24,574 nt of DNA from CAYFJO01 sp964343305 (GCA_964343305.1 CAYFJO010000135.1:1-24574); one strand, 5' to 3'. Shown: positions 13,987 to 21,492, numbered from the stretch's first letter. Notes: generated by a model not told the origin, from the letters alone. Made by a program: numbers and translations.

Positions 13987-15966
13987 TCAGCGCCAATTCA
14001 TGATCTGAAAGACGCCCTGCCGATTGGCGATCCGCGTGGGCAATTCGACGAGCCGATCTCGGTAGACGCTCAACGAAACCCCCAGAGCGAACAGCAAACA
14101 GCCGCCAACCGCAAGGTAGACACCAACTGTCGCTTCGGGAAAGATTGCCAACGAACTGACGAGCACGACCAGATACACGGTCGCTACAAGTCCACCAATG
14201 ATCGTCGGTGCCTTCAACTGCCACACGACACCCGTCCACAACATCAAGATCGAAACGGTGACCAAGGCGAGTTCATCCGGGAGCGACGGAGCCGCTTCGT
14301 AAAGGCGGTGATACAGGGCCACGATCAACAACGTCATCGCCGACAGTAGACTGCCGAACCACAGACCATAGGAAAGCGATTCGTTTTCTCCCTCGCGACT
14401 CTCTTTGAATCGATCGATGTAGCTGCGAACCAGCAACAGCAGCCCCGCGGCAACAAAGAAGATTTCCAAGACTTGCAGGGCTGACAAATGTCGAGTGAAC
14501 CGCAGGACGAGCGTCCCAACCATCGCCGCGGCAAAGGCCCCGTAGAGACCACGCCAAGCGCCACCTGGCACAACCACGGCACAAGCGATGCAAATCAACA
14601 GCGTCACACTCAGCGCCGCCAGTGGTCCGGCGCTGCTCGCTCCAACCCAGACTGCCATCAACCCGCGCAATGTTGCGGAAGTGAACGCGGCGGTGAGAAT
14701 CGTGTTCGCACTGTAGTATGCCGGCAATCCACGACCGTCCAAGCATCGGAACTTGGCACCATTCGCCAGACTTCGTTCCGTCCAAGAGAGGCCCAGGTGT
14801 CGAGCCGCGACGAGCATTCCCATTCCCACTGTGGCATACATCACCGCATAGAATGATGCGTCGACTCCCAGGTGACCCATGAACTGCCACAGCGCGGCAC
14901 AGGCCGCGGCGGCGGACAAAAACAGATTGACCGCCACGCGTCGCACGAACAAGTAGGAATAAAGATAAACGTAGGCCGCAACAATCCACATCACGCCGGG
15001 CACCCAAAGGCTGTCCTTCAACAAGCTTGAAATCCAATTTGAGCTGAACGGCAGATTCACCGGTCCGAAGGTGCCACCGAGAATCTGCGTTGTCATCAGG
15101 ACGAGCAGCGCGACGCCCATTTGAGCGTGCCCACACCAGAACAACGGAAGGCCGAATCGCCGACGTGAAAACACTTCCGCATCGCGAGGCAGCAGGCGTT
15201 CGGCGTGAATCGAAACAGCCCCCAGAGCAAGTAACACCATGACCAGATACGCGGCGTCGCTGGCCAATCCCAGGTTGGCCAAGAACAGCACGGTCGTCAA
15301 CGTAACGCCGCCCTCGACCGCGTACATGAACAGTGGATCGCGAAGAACGTAGACAATCGCGATGTAAAGGACGCAGCAGACCAAGCCACCCATCCAGAGG
15401 TTTCCCGAGATCGTGATCAGACCATGAGTGTGTAAGAACCAAAGATTGAGTGGAACCAGGATGCACGATAGAAACGTCAGCGCTTGCCCTGCCATTTTGT
15501 ATTTGGTCCGCATATAGACTACGCAACCAGCCGCCATGATGCTGAAGCTGCCGGTGATCAAGAACCCGGCCAGGATTCGCTCGTTCTCAAAGACGCCAAT
15601 CGATGCCAGATAGACGATTAGTCCGAGGACCATTAAGCCCCCGCCCAAGGTCAACATCCATTGAATACTGCGCGGATCCAACATCGCCATCAGCATTCGT
15701 TGAATCCATATCGGCTTGCTTGACTCTGGCGTCGAACTCGGCGCGTTGGGCGGATCCAGAAACTCGATGACATTTGATCGCTCCGCTTCCGCGCTTGCCC
15801 CGCTGTTCGGATCGTCGACAAAACTGATTCCGTGGTCTGAATCATCTTCGGCATCGGCAGGAATCACCAACGTTTGTCCACAAAAAGGGCAGTTGGCCCG
15901 CGTTCCGGCATAGATGTTGGGCGCTCTCAGTTGCTTTTCACACTTGCATTCGAATCGGATGGCCAT
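13987..15966 (-). CDS. Polytopic membrane protein with N-terminal zinc ribbon
   Basis: A 659-residue protein of unknown function. Residues 1-35 form a zinc-ribbon-like motif (CKC ... CPFCG), followed by an acidic/proline-rich linker to about residue 95. The remainder contains about 18 hydrophobic segments of transmembrane length, from LTLGGGLMVLGLIVYLASI to YLAVGGCLLFALGVSLSVY, with short loops and a single larger charged loop (DRFKESREGENES). The many evenly spaced helices resemble DUF2157/DUF2339-type membrane proteins, but I do not recognise a specific family. The start at 15966 is chosen because GGGAG lies 8 bases upstream and the ribbon follows immediately; the frame is open to 16020. 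It is divergent from a second zinc-ribbon membrane protein at 16315. Confidence 0.75.
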   Translation of the reverse strand: MAIRFECKCEKQLRAPNIYAGTRANCPFCGQTLVIPADAEDDSDHGISFVDDPNSGASAEAERSNVIEFLDPPNAPSSTPESSKPIWIQRMLMAMLDPRSIQWMLTLGGGLMVLGLIVYLASIGVFENERILAGFLITGSFSIMAAGCVVYMRTKYKMAGQALTFLSCILVPLNLWFLHTHGLITISGNLWMGGLVCCVLYIAIVYVLRDPLFMYAVEGGVTLTTVLFLANLGLASDAAYLVMVLLALGAVSIHAERLLPRDAEVFSRRRFGLPLFWCGHAQMGVALLVLMTTQILGGTFGPVNLPFSSNWISSLLKDSLWVPGVMWIVAAYVYLYSYLFVRRVAVNLFLSAAAACAALWQFMGHLGVDASFYAVMYATVGMGMLVAARHLGLSWTERSLANGAKFRCLDGRGLPAYYSANTILTAAFTSATLRGLMAVWVGASSAGPLAALSVTLLICIACAVVVPGGAWRGLYGAFAAAMVGTLVLRFTRHLSALQVLEIFFVAAGLLLLVRSYIDRFKESREGENESLSYGLWFGSLLSAMTLLIVALYHRLYEAAPSLPDELALVTVSILMLWTGVVWQLKAPTIIGGLVATVYLVVLVSSLAIFPEATVGVYLAVGGCLLFALGVSLSVYRDRLVELPTRIANRQGVFQIMNWR

Positions 15967-16314
15967 CGTCTCGTCTCCCAAGGATGTGAGTTTTCTGTTC
16001 TGAAAGCCCGCAGCCATCACAAATCGTGCGCCAATTCAATTCAGCGCACAAACCGCTGGGTCATAAGCAGTTACACCAATGCGCGAATTCTAGGGTCATA
16101 AGACGCCTGTACATTCTGTGCACTTGACGGACAGCCGATGTCTGATTCGTGCCAATCCATGTGTAACAGTGACGACGGTCGTTGCAACTCTGCCGGGTAT
16201 TACACGCGCCTGCTCACACGGCGAGGAGCCTTTCGAGCCGTGTTGGCCAACCATCGTAAGCTATTGTTTCTAAACGAAAGCACTTCTTTGGCACCTCAAC
16301 CACCGGACAAAACG
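15967..16314. other. Divergent intergenic region (348 bp)
   Basis: Separates the two divergent zinc-ribbon membrane-protein genes. It holds a 10-base direct repeat GGGTCATAAG at 16058-16067 and 16093-16102 (listed separately). I found no convincing -35/-10 pair for either gene. The plus-strand frame is open through much of it but lacks protein-like features. Confidence 0.5.
16058..16102 (+). repeat. Pair of 10-bp direct repeats GGGTCATAAG
   Basis: Two identical copies of GGGTCATAAG, at 16058-16067 and 16093-16102, start 35 bp apart in the shared regulatory region of two divergent genes. The spacing is about 3.5 helical turns. It could be a regulator binding site or chance. Confidence 0.35.
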
Positions 16315-16899
16315 ATGGCTAAGATTTGTAATGACTGCAATTTCTATGACGCGGAAGGTGAAGAGTCTGTGTGCCCGCAATGCGGCACGATGATGCAGAT
16401 CACCATGCTTGCTCCGGCCAACGCCGACCCGATTCAAATGGCCGCCGAGCAGGAAACGTGGGAAAATGAGCCGGTGCAATATGAAGTGCTTGAGCAACCG
16501 GCCGGGATGCGGATGTCGCAGATCGGGACGGGCATTGCGATCTATTTCGTCGTGTGGCGATTTGGCTCGCGGTTCCTCGAGTTTTGTTTTGGGCACGTGC
16601 TATATGAGACGGACATGCAAACAGGCATGTTGGTTGCCGCTGGCATTCTGCTCGCCCTGTATGTTGTCGCGGCCTTGACCGCGGGTGTTGTGGCGGGAGC
16701 CTGGACAGTCAACTGGATTCCACAGGGAATCGGCGTTGGCGGCGGGATCTTCTTCTTGCCAATCTTGCTGTTGCTGTTGTTCTGGCCAGAATCACTGGGA
16801 TACTTCTTCATCATCGTTGGCATCACAACGGCGATCTCCGTTATCGGAGCGTGGGTAGGTCACAAGATGATTCCCGCATCGCGCATTCCGATCTATTAG
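16315..16899 (+). CDS. Small zinc-ribbon membrane protein
   Basis: A 194-residue protein of unknown function. It starts with a short zinc ribbon (CNDC ... CPQCG, residues 5-24), then a glutamate-rich linker, then hydrophobic segments. These include IGTGIAIYFVVWRFGSRFLEF, MLVAAGILLALYVVAALTAGVVAG, GIFFLPILLLLLFWPESLGYFFIIVGI and a C-terminal ITTAISVIGAWVGHKMI, so about four membrane helices. I place the start at 16315, where the ribbon begins; there is no clear Shine-Dalgarno. The frame is open from 16138, but the upstream translation has no similarity to this architecture. It is divergent from the 18-helix zinc-ribbon protein, and a methyltransferase gene follows after 91 bp. Confidence 0.65.
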   Translation: MAKICNDCNFYDAEGEESVCPQCGTMMQITMLAPANADPIQMAAEQETWENEPVQYEVLEQPAGMRMSQIGTGIAIYFVVWRFGSRFLEFCFGHVLYETDMQTGMLVAAGILLALYVVAALTAGVVAGAWTVNWIPQGIGVGGGIFFLPILLLLLFWPESLGYFFIIVGITTAISVIGAWVGHKMIPASRIPIY

Positions 16900-16941
16900 C
16901 CGTAGGGCGAGCGTCCTCGATTGCCTAAAAGCTAGAAAAAA

Positions 16942-16961
16942 CACAAGCGGGGACACTTGTG
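16942..16961 (+). repeat. Short hairpin between the membrane-protein and TrmH genes
   Basis: CACAAG and CTTGTG form a 6-bp stem around an 8-base loop (CGGGGACA). No T-run follows, so it is a weak terminator candidate at best. It lies 42 bases after the stop codon at 16899 and partly overlaps the region expected to hold the -35 of the next gene. Confidence 0.3.
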
Positions 16962-16977
16962 CTACGCACGGAGTCGC

Positions 16978-16983
16978 TACACT
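16978..16983 (+). promoter_or_regulatory. Candidate -10 box of the first TrmH gene (leaderless)
   Basis: TACACT matches TATAAT at four of six positions and ends 7 bases before the ATG at 16991, so transcription would begin at about 16990, almost on the start codon. There is no Shine-Dalgarno in front of this ATG, which is consistent with a leaderless mRNA. The -35 is poor. Confidence 0.3.
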
Positions 16984-16990
16984 TGGTCGA

Positions 16991-17791
16991 ATGACCGAGT
17001 CGATTACCAGTCCGCAAAACTCGCGCATCAAGAACGCCGTCAAGCTGCGCGACCGTCGAAGCCGAACGAAACAAGGGCGCACCATCGTCGACGGTGCCCG
17101 AGAGATCGAGCGGGCATTTGCCGCAGGCGTGGAGATCGTCGAACTGTTCGTCTGCGCCGATCGATGCTCTCCGCACGCCACGCAAGTTGTCGAGCAAGCA
17201 AAGGCAGTGGACACTCAGACATTGGAGGTCGCACCCCTCGTGTTCGACAAATTGGCATTCGGCGATCGTGACGAGGGAGTTGTGGCCGTCGCAACGACGC
17301 CAAATCCTTCCCTGGACGAGTTGTCGGAATTGAATCCGTCGCTGGTCGTCGTTCTCGAGCGCGTCGAAAAACCCGGGAACATTGGGGCGATCATTCGCAG
17401 TGCGGACGGAGCGGGTGCCTCGGCACTCGTGGTCGCGGACGCCGGTACGGATTTGTTCAACCCCAACACGATCCGCGCGAGCCTGGGCTTGATCTTCTCG
17501 TTTCCAGTGTATGCGGCGACCAGCCAAGCGTCGTTGCAGTGGCTGCGACAGCACAATTTTCAGATCCTGACAGCCGTGGTCGATGCACAACAGAATTGCT
17601 ACAAAATGGACTATACGAATCCGACTGCGTTCGTTCTTGGCAACGAAGCATCGGGATTGTCTCGGTCGTGGCAGGTTCAGGGCACGACCGGCATCAGCGT
17701 TCCCATGTTAGGACAGGGCGACAGTCTGAACGTTTCGGTCAGCGCCGCAATTTTACTTTACGAAGCACAACGACAACGGACGTCGAACTGA
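16991..17791 (+). CDS. SpoU/TrmH family RNA 2'-O-methyltransferase (first copy)
   Basis: A 266-residue SPOUT methyltransferase predicted to methylate a ribose 2'-OH in rRNA or tRNA using S-adenosylmethionine. The N-terminal substrate-binding domain spans about residues 5-95 (SPQNSRIKNAVKLRDRRSR, a VDGAREIERAFAAGVEI helix). The trefoil-knot catalytic domain carries the three SpoU motifs: motif 1 ERVEKPGNIGAIIRSADGAG (123-142) with the catalytic-type N130/R136, motif 2 LGNEASGLS (216-224), and motif 3 GDSLNVSVSAAILLYE (243-258). Length fits RlmB/TrmH-like enzymes. The ATG lacks a ribosome site and may be leaderless. The DUF58 gene begins only 6 bases after the stop. A second SpoU gene lies 1.4 kb downstream. 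Exact RNA target unknown. Confidence 0.9.
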   Translation: MTESITSPQNSRIKNAVKLRDRRSRTKQGRTIVDGAREIERAFAAGVEIVELFVCADRCSPHATQVVEQAKAVDTQTLEVAPLVFDKLAFGDRDEGVVAVATTPNPSLDELSELNPSLVVVLERVEKPGNIGAIIRSADGAGASALVVADAGTDLFNPNTIRASLGLIFSFPVYAATSQASLQWLRQHNFQILTAVVDAQQNCYKMDYTNPTAFVLGNEASGLSRSWQVQGTTGISVPMLGQGDSLNVSVSAAILLYEAQRQRTSN

Positions 17792-17797
17792 CGAAGA

Positions 17798-18688
17798 ATG
17801 ATGGCTGCAAAAAGCGTCGCCGAAATCTTGAAAAAAGTTCAACGCATTCAAATCGTCGCCAATCGAGCGGTGAACGATCTGTTCGCGGGTCAATACAAGA
17901 GTGTTTTTCGGGGGCGCGGAATGGAGTTTGACGAAGTGCGCGAGTACCAGCCCGGTGACGACATTCGTACGATCGATTGGAATGTGACTGCGCGGACAGG
18001 CAGTTGTTTCGTCAAGCAATTCTGCGAGGAACGCGAGCTGACGGTTATGTTTCTGGTCGACGTTTCGGCGTCCGGTGCGTTCGGTTCGACACAGCAATCG
18101 AAGCTGGACTTGGCCGTCGAAGTCGCCGCGTTGTTGATGTTTTCGGCACTCAAGAACAATGACAAAGTGGGGCTGATCAAATTCTGCGACGATGTGCTGG
18201 AATTCCTGCCGCCGCGCAAAGGCAAAGGTCACGTGCTGCACATGATTCGACAACTCGTCGACACTGACCCGATCGCCCGCGAGACGAATCTCAGCAACGC
18301 GCTGGACTTTTTGAATCGTGTACAAAAACGCCGGGCCGTCGTGTTTTTGATCAGCGACTTTCTTGGACCTTCGGCACAGAAATCCCTAGCCATCACCAAC
18401 CAGCGTCATGATTTGACGGCGATCACCGTTTCGGACCCTCGCGAACACGCACTGCCCGACGTCGGATTCATTTCGCTAATGGACGCCGAAACCGGCGAAG
18501 TCGTCGAGCTGGACACACGGCATCCCAACGTCCGCGAATTGTTCGCGACGCAAACAGCACAGCAGCGTGACACGTTGGCCGACGGTTTGAAAAAAGTTGG
18601 CGTGGACGAGATGCCCATCGACACGACGGGCGACTACCTCGTCAGTCTCCGCCGATTCTTCAACATGCGCGAGAAGCGGTTTCGATAG
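17798..18688 (+). CDS. DUF58 / VWA-like protein
   Basis: A 296-residue DUF58 protein. The signature is FRGRGMEFDEVREYQPGDD followed by IRTIDWNVTARTG and FVKQFCEERELTVMFLVDVS. The DVSAS sequence gives an intact D-x-S-x-S metal site of the VWA fold. DUF58 proteins normally sit beside a MoxR AAA+ ATPase and Bat proteins in envelope/aerotolerance operons; none is present here. The protein has no membrane segment, so it is probably cytoplasmic. ATG 17798 is 6 bases from the end of the TrmH gene (weak GAAGA site) and is immediately followed by a second in-frame ATG at 17801, so either could be used. Close spacing suggests co-transcription with the methyltransferase. A hairpin follows at 18732. Confidence 0.87.
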   Translation: MMAAKSVAEILKKVQRIQIVANRAVNDLFAGQYKSVFRGRGMEFDEVREYQPGDDIRTIDWNVTARTGSCFVKQFCEERELTVMFLVDVSASGAFGSTQQSKLDLAVEVAALLMFSALKNNDKVGLIKFCDDVLEFLPPRKGKGHVLHMIRQLVDTDPIARETNLSNALDFLNRVQKRRAVVFLISDFLGPSAQKSLAITNQRHDLTAITVSDPREHALPDVGFISLMDAETGEVVELDTRHPNVRELFATQTAQQRDTLADGLKKVGVDEMPIDTTGDYLVSLRRFFNMREKRFR

Positions 18689-18731
18689 TCGCGGAGCGTT
18701 GCCCGGAAGGCGCAGGCCAGTCGGTCGCTCC

Positions 18732-18777
18732 ACTCGAGGTCGGGGCCAAGGCAACTTTCCTTGGCCAAGGCTCGAGT
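18732..18777 (+). terminator. Hairpin after the DUF58 gene, possible terminator
   Basis: GGCCAAGG and CCTTGGCC form a perfect 8-bp stem around the loop CAACTTT (18744-18766). Outside it, ACTCGAG (18732-18738) pairs with CTCGAGT (18771-18777) across a small internal loop. It lies 43 bases after the DUF58 stop. Only a short T-rich stretch (TTTGGTT) follows, so termination would be weak. Confidence 0.4.
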
Positions 18778-18888
18778 TTGGTTAGAACGCTATCATAACA
18801 CATCCAGCGTTGGCGTTTTATGGTTTCTCGGGACAACACGGGGTCGAGTCATCCATTCGGCCCAACGGATGGGCCAAAGCACCTCGGT

Positions 18889-18897
18889 TGGTATAAT
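18889..18897 (+). promoter_or_regulatory. Extended -10 promoter placing the start site at the zinc-ribbon ATG
   Basis: TGGTATAAT contains a perfect TATAAT (18892-18897) with the TGn extension. The hexamer ends 9 bases before the ATG at 18907, so transcription should begin about 18904, giving a leader of 0-3 bases. No Shine-Dalgarno is present, which fits a leaderless mRNA. Confidence 0.5.
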
Positions 18898-18906
18898 CCA
18901 CAGATT

Positions 18907-19194
18907 ATGGTCTTCATCGTCCAATGCCCGAATTCCGAGTGCCGAAAGTTCTCGATGCTGGAAGATTCCGTACGCGGAAAAACGGCACAATGCCTGGTTT
19001 GCAAAGAGTCGATGCAAGTACACGAATCGGGCGATTCGGCTACCCCTGTGCAATCCAGCGAGAAACCGTCGACACCTAAACCGCCCGACGCACCCGCGAT
19101 CAAGACTTGTCCGCAATGCGGGACCAAGTTGCGCGTGCCCGCTCATCTGGCCGACCGGCGGACACGCTGTGGAAAGTGCCAGCATGTCTTCTGA
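18907..19194 (+). CDS. Small double zinc-ribbon protein
   Basis: A 95-residue protein with two zinc-ribbon modules joined by a serine/proline-rich linker. The first has CPNSEC and CLVC around KFSMLEDSVRGKTAQ; the second has CPQCG and CGKC around TKLRVPAHLADRRTR. The pattern is that of MJ0042/zinc-ribbon-type domains that planctomycetes often put at protein N-termini; here no other domain follows. ATG 18907 is taken because the first ribbon begins at once and an extended -10 lies 10 bases upstream. The stop codon TGA overlaps the ATG of the next gene (TGATG), a sign of translational coupling with the SpoU methyltransferase. Function unknown; it might help its partner bind RNA, but that is inference. 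Confidence 0.7.
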   Translation: MVFIVQCPNSECRKFSMLEDSVRGKTAQCLVCKESMQVHESGDSATPVQSSEKPSTPKPPDAPAIKTCPQCGTKLRVPAHLADRRTRCGKCQHVF

Positions 19195-19985
19195 TGGCTG
19201 TCATTCCCATCACATCGATCGCCGATGAGCGTTTGCAGCCGTATCGCGATTTGCCTCACTCGCGGTTGCCGCGCGATTCGAAGCTGTTCATCGCCGAAGG
19301 CCGGTTGCTCGTTGAGCGTCTGTTGGCCAACGACTTTCGAGCGCACTCAGTGCTTGCCAAAGACACTTCCGTCAACTGGTTTCAGCAACGTTTGGAAGAG
19401 GACGTTCCGGTCTACAGTTTGCCGCGCAAGTTGATCGAAGAGGTGATTGGATTTGACTTCCATCACGGTCTGCTTGCCTGTGGCTATCGAAAGCCGTTGC
19501 CATTACTGGATGACGCGATTCCCGCCGCCGACAAGCCGGCCACGATCGTCGTTTGCGTCGACATCCAGGATCCCGAAAACCTTGGCGGGATCTTACGAAA
19601 CTGTGCCGCGTTCGGCGTCGACACCGTGATTTTGAATTCGAATTCCTGCGACGCGTTTTCTCGGCGCGTGCTGCGAGTTTCGATGGGGACGGCCTTTCAA
19701 CTTCGTCTGGTTGAATCCGCCGACCTGGCAACAGATTTGCGACGGTTGTCTGCGGAGTTCGATGTCGAACTTGCGGCGACCGTTCTTTCGCGAGATGCCG
19801 AGCCTCTGGCCACAATGGATCGGCCCAATCGGTTCGGCCTGTTGCTCGGCAACGAAGCCCATGGACTCGACGAAACTTGGCAAGCGTTGTGCCAGCGAAG
19901 AGTCACGATTCCCATGGAGTTTAGCACGGACTCATTGAATGTGGCCGTTGCTTCGGGAATCTTTCTGTATCACTTTTCAAGATGA
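19194..19985 (+). CDS. SpoU/TrmH family RNA 2'-O-methyltransferase (second copy)
   Basis: A 263-residue SPOUT RNA methyltransferase. The N-terminal domain (LFIAEGRLLVERLLANDFRA, residues 31-50) is of the SpoU substrate-binding type. The catalytic domain has motif 1 DIQDPENLGGILRNCAAFG (123-141) with N129 and R135, motif 2 LGNEAHGLDETW (218-229) and motif 3 TDSLNVAVASGIFLYHF (245-261). The start at 19194 is chosen because TGA/ATG overlap (TGATG) with the zinc-ribbon gene, and the SpoU N-terminal domain begins soon after; the frame is open further upstream but there it runs inside the ribbon gene. It is only distantly similar to the enzyme at 16991, and its RNA target is not visible from sequence. 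Confidence 0.9.
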   Translation: MAVIPITSIADERLQPYRDLPHSRLPRDSKLFIAEGRLLVERLLANDFRAHSVLAKDTSVNWFQQRLEEDVPVYSLPRKLIEEVIGFDFHHGLLACGYRKPLPLLDDAIPAADKPATIVVCVDIQDPENLGGILRNCAAFGVDTVILNSNSCDAFSRRVLRVSMGTAFQLRLVESADLATDLRRLSAEFDVELAATVLSRDAEPLATMDRPNRFGLLLGNEAHGLDETWQALCQRRVTIPMEFSTDSLNVAVASGIFLYHFSR

Positions 19986-19995
19986 AAATGTAAGC

Positions 19996-20374
19996 CTACT
20001 TCATTTGAAGACTGCGGACGACTTCTTGATCGTCGTCGCATAGGCGGTCGATAGGGATCTTCAAAACGACGCCGTTGTCTTTGCGCTTGAGGTGAACGAC
20101 TCCGTCGGTGAATTCGACGAACTCCGCATCGACTTTGAATTGTCCGCTGCTATCGGTCCATACTCGCGAGGTCGCAATGGGAGTCGGATCGGGTGGCGTG
20201 CCTGGATCAGCCGGGCTGCCGGCGGCTGGCTGGCTGGTGGCCGGACGCTTTAATCGCGGTGATCGCGTTGACAGCCGCGGTTCTGACGAACCGTTGTGGG
20301 TCGTTGGTCATTTCTTCCAAGACGGGCAGACTCTTCGAAGTGCTAATCTTGCCGAGCAGTTCGCTGTCGAAGAA
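19996..20374 (-). pseudogene. Remnant of a HEAT-repeat / SHD1-domain gene, 5'-truncated and frameshifted
   Basis: Two coding-like pieces lie on the minus strand in different frames. The upstream piece (about 20368-20220) encodes a HEAT repeat (LLGKISTSKSLPVLEEMTND then PQRFVRTAAVNAITAIKASG). The downstream piece, ending at the TAG at 19996-19998, encodes a proline-rich linker (SPADPGTPPDPTPIATS). It then encodes an SHD1-like domain: RVWTDSSGQFKVDAEFVEF, DGVVHLKRKDNGVV and PIDRLCDDDQEVVRSLQMK. SHD1 is a domain found in many planctomycete proteins. A one-base frame change near 20230 breaks the reading frame, and there is no start: the 5' side runs into the terminator of the amidohydrolase gene. 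An intact ancestor would have been an exported or cytosolic HEAT-SHD1 protein. A sequencing error could explain the frameshift but not the missing start. Confidence 0.6.
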
Positions 20375-20407
20375 AAGCAGCCCGGCTACTCCCAATAGCC
20401 GGGCTGC
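20370..20407 (-). terminator. Rho-independent terminator of the amidohydrolase gene
   Basis: A perfect 12-bp inverted repeat (GCAGCCCGGCTA / TAGCCGGGCTGC) surrounds a 7-base loop. On the minus strand it is followed by TTTTCTTC. It lies 48 bases past the stop codon at 20455. It is the strongest hairpin seen on the minus strand in this window. Confidence 0.85.
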
Positions 20408-20454
20408 TGGGAACACAGCAACACACAATTAGGACACTACCACAAATCCGGGCA

Positions 20455-21426
20455 TTAAGCTTTAAATCCCCAAAGTTCCACCGCGTTTCGTCCCAACAGT
20501 TTTTCGCGATCGTTCTTCGAAAAAAATGGCATTTTGTGAAATAGGGCAATTTCTTTGTCAAGCGTCGGCCGTTTGTAAGCAGCGCGGGCGGCACCCGGAT
20601 AACCAGTCCCGAACAACAGTCGATCGGGACCAAACGCCTCGTAAACTCGCTTGACATACGGGTACGCGACGACAAACGGATACTTGGCGGTTGGGAAAAC
20701 CGAAGTGAGTTCAGAAACCTTGACCCATACATTGCGATGCTTGGCCATCGCCAGCAACAATCGCATCTGCGGCTCGGGGTCGTCAACGCTGAGGTCCATC
20801 TGGCCTAGATGATCAACGACAACGCGGACGTTCGGATGAGCCTTGACCATTTTCTTGAGCTTCGGCAGTTGGCGGGGCGCGATAAAGAAATTGAAGGCGG
20901 TATTGAGCTTTTCCGCCACGCGCCACAAACGGTGTGTCTCGTCGGCGTCCAGCCAGGCGTCACCGCCGTGCTTGCCGTCTTGATAGTAGATCGGGCTGAA
21001 CCGCATGCCGTGCAAGCCATGCTCCTTGACCCAGTACTCCAACTTGTCCGCCACTTTGGCGTCGGTCGGATCGATCAAGCCGTGGGCCTTCAGGCGGTCG
21101 GGATATTTCTTAACGCAATCCGCGACGTAAGTGTTGTCCCAACCATGATAGATCACTTGCACCAGCACTGAGTGTGTACAACCATGACGATCCATGTCGT
21201 CGATGAGCATTTCGAGCGTCGCCTCGTGAGGGGCGCCTTCGAAGTCCTTCACGTAAGGATGCGGAAACGGATATCGCCTGGGGTCGTTGGCCCACACGTG
21301 CATGTGAGTGTCGATAATCGGCGACTTTGATTTGTCATCAGCAAGCATGTCATGATTCATGGCGAGTGAAATTGGCAACGGACCCAACACCGCGGCTTGA
21401 ATGAAGCTTCGTCGATTCATTTGCAT
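20455..21426 (-). CDS. Tat-exported amidohydrolase family protein (amidohydrolase_2-like)
   Basis: A 323-residue metal-dependent hydrolase of the amidohydrolase_2 TIM-barrel type, relatives of which act on lactones or decarboxylate aromatic acids. It begins with a twin-arginine-like signal (NRRSFIQAAVLGPLPISLA). The metal motif is DTHMHVW (H41, H43 in this numbering). Other family blocks are HGLHGMRFSPIYY, VVVDHLGQMD and RLLFGTGYPG. In the family the last block is usually FGSDWP with a metal-binding aspartate; here it is GTGYPG. The start at 21426 has GGGAG upstream; a second ATG six bases later (21420) is an alternative. A strong terminator follows and a divergent sulfatase gene begins 187 bp away. 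Substrate not identifiable. Confidence 0.82.
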   Translation of the reverse strand: MQMNRRSFIQAAVLGPLPISLAMNHDMLADDKSKSPIIDTHMHVWANDPRRYPFPHPYVKDFEGAPHEATLEMLIDDMDRHGCTHSVLVQVIYHGWDNTYVADCVKKYPDRLKAHGLIDPTDAKVADKLEYWVKEHGLHGMRFSPIYYQDGKHGGDAWLDADETHRLWRVAEKLNTAFNFFIAPRQLPKLKKMVKAHPNVRVVVDHLGQMDLSVDDPEPQMRLLLAMAKHRNVWVKVSELTSVFPTAKYPFVVAYPYVKRVYEAFGPDRLLFGTGYPGAARAAYKRPTLDKEIALFHKMPFFSKNDREKLLGRNAVELWGFKA

Positions 21427-21492
21427 CGTGACTCCCGGTGGGCAATTTACGTTTTGATGTAGCTGAATTCGCATAGAGTTCAACTAGTCCGT

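Noticed and set aside
14273..15526. 417-codon minus-strand frame overlapping the 18-helix membrane protein
   Set aside because: It is an alternate frame of the same strand, with arginine/serine-rich low-quality translation; the other frame has regular membrane helices.
20375..20428. Apparent N-terminal extension of the HEAT remnant (start MCVAVFPAARLLGV)
   Set aside because: These codons are simply the translated stem of the rho-independent terminator at 20370-20407.
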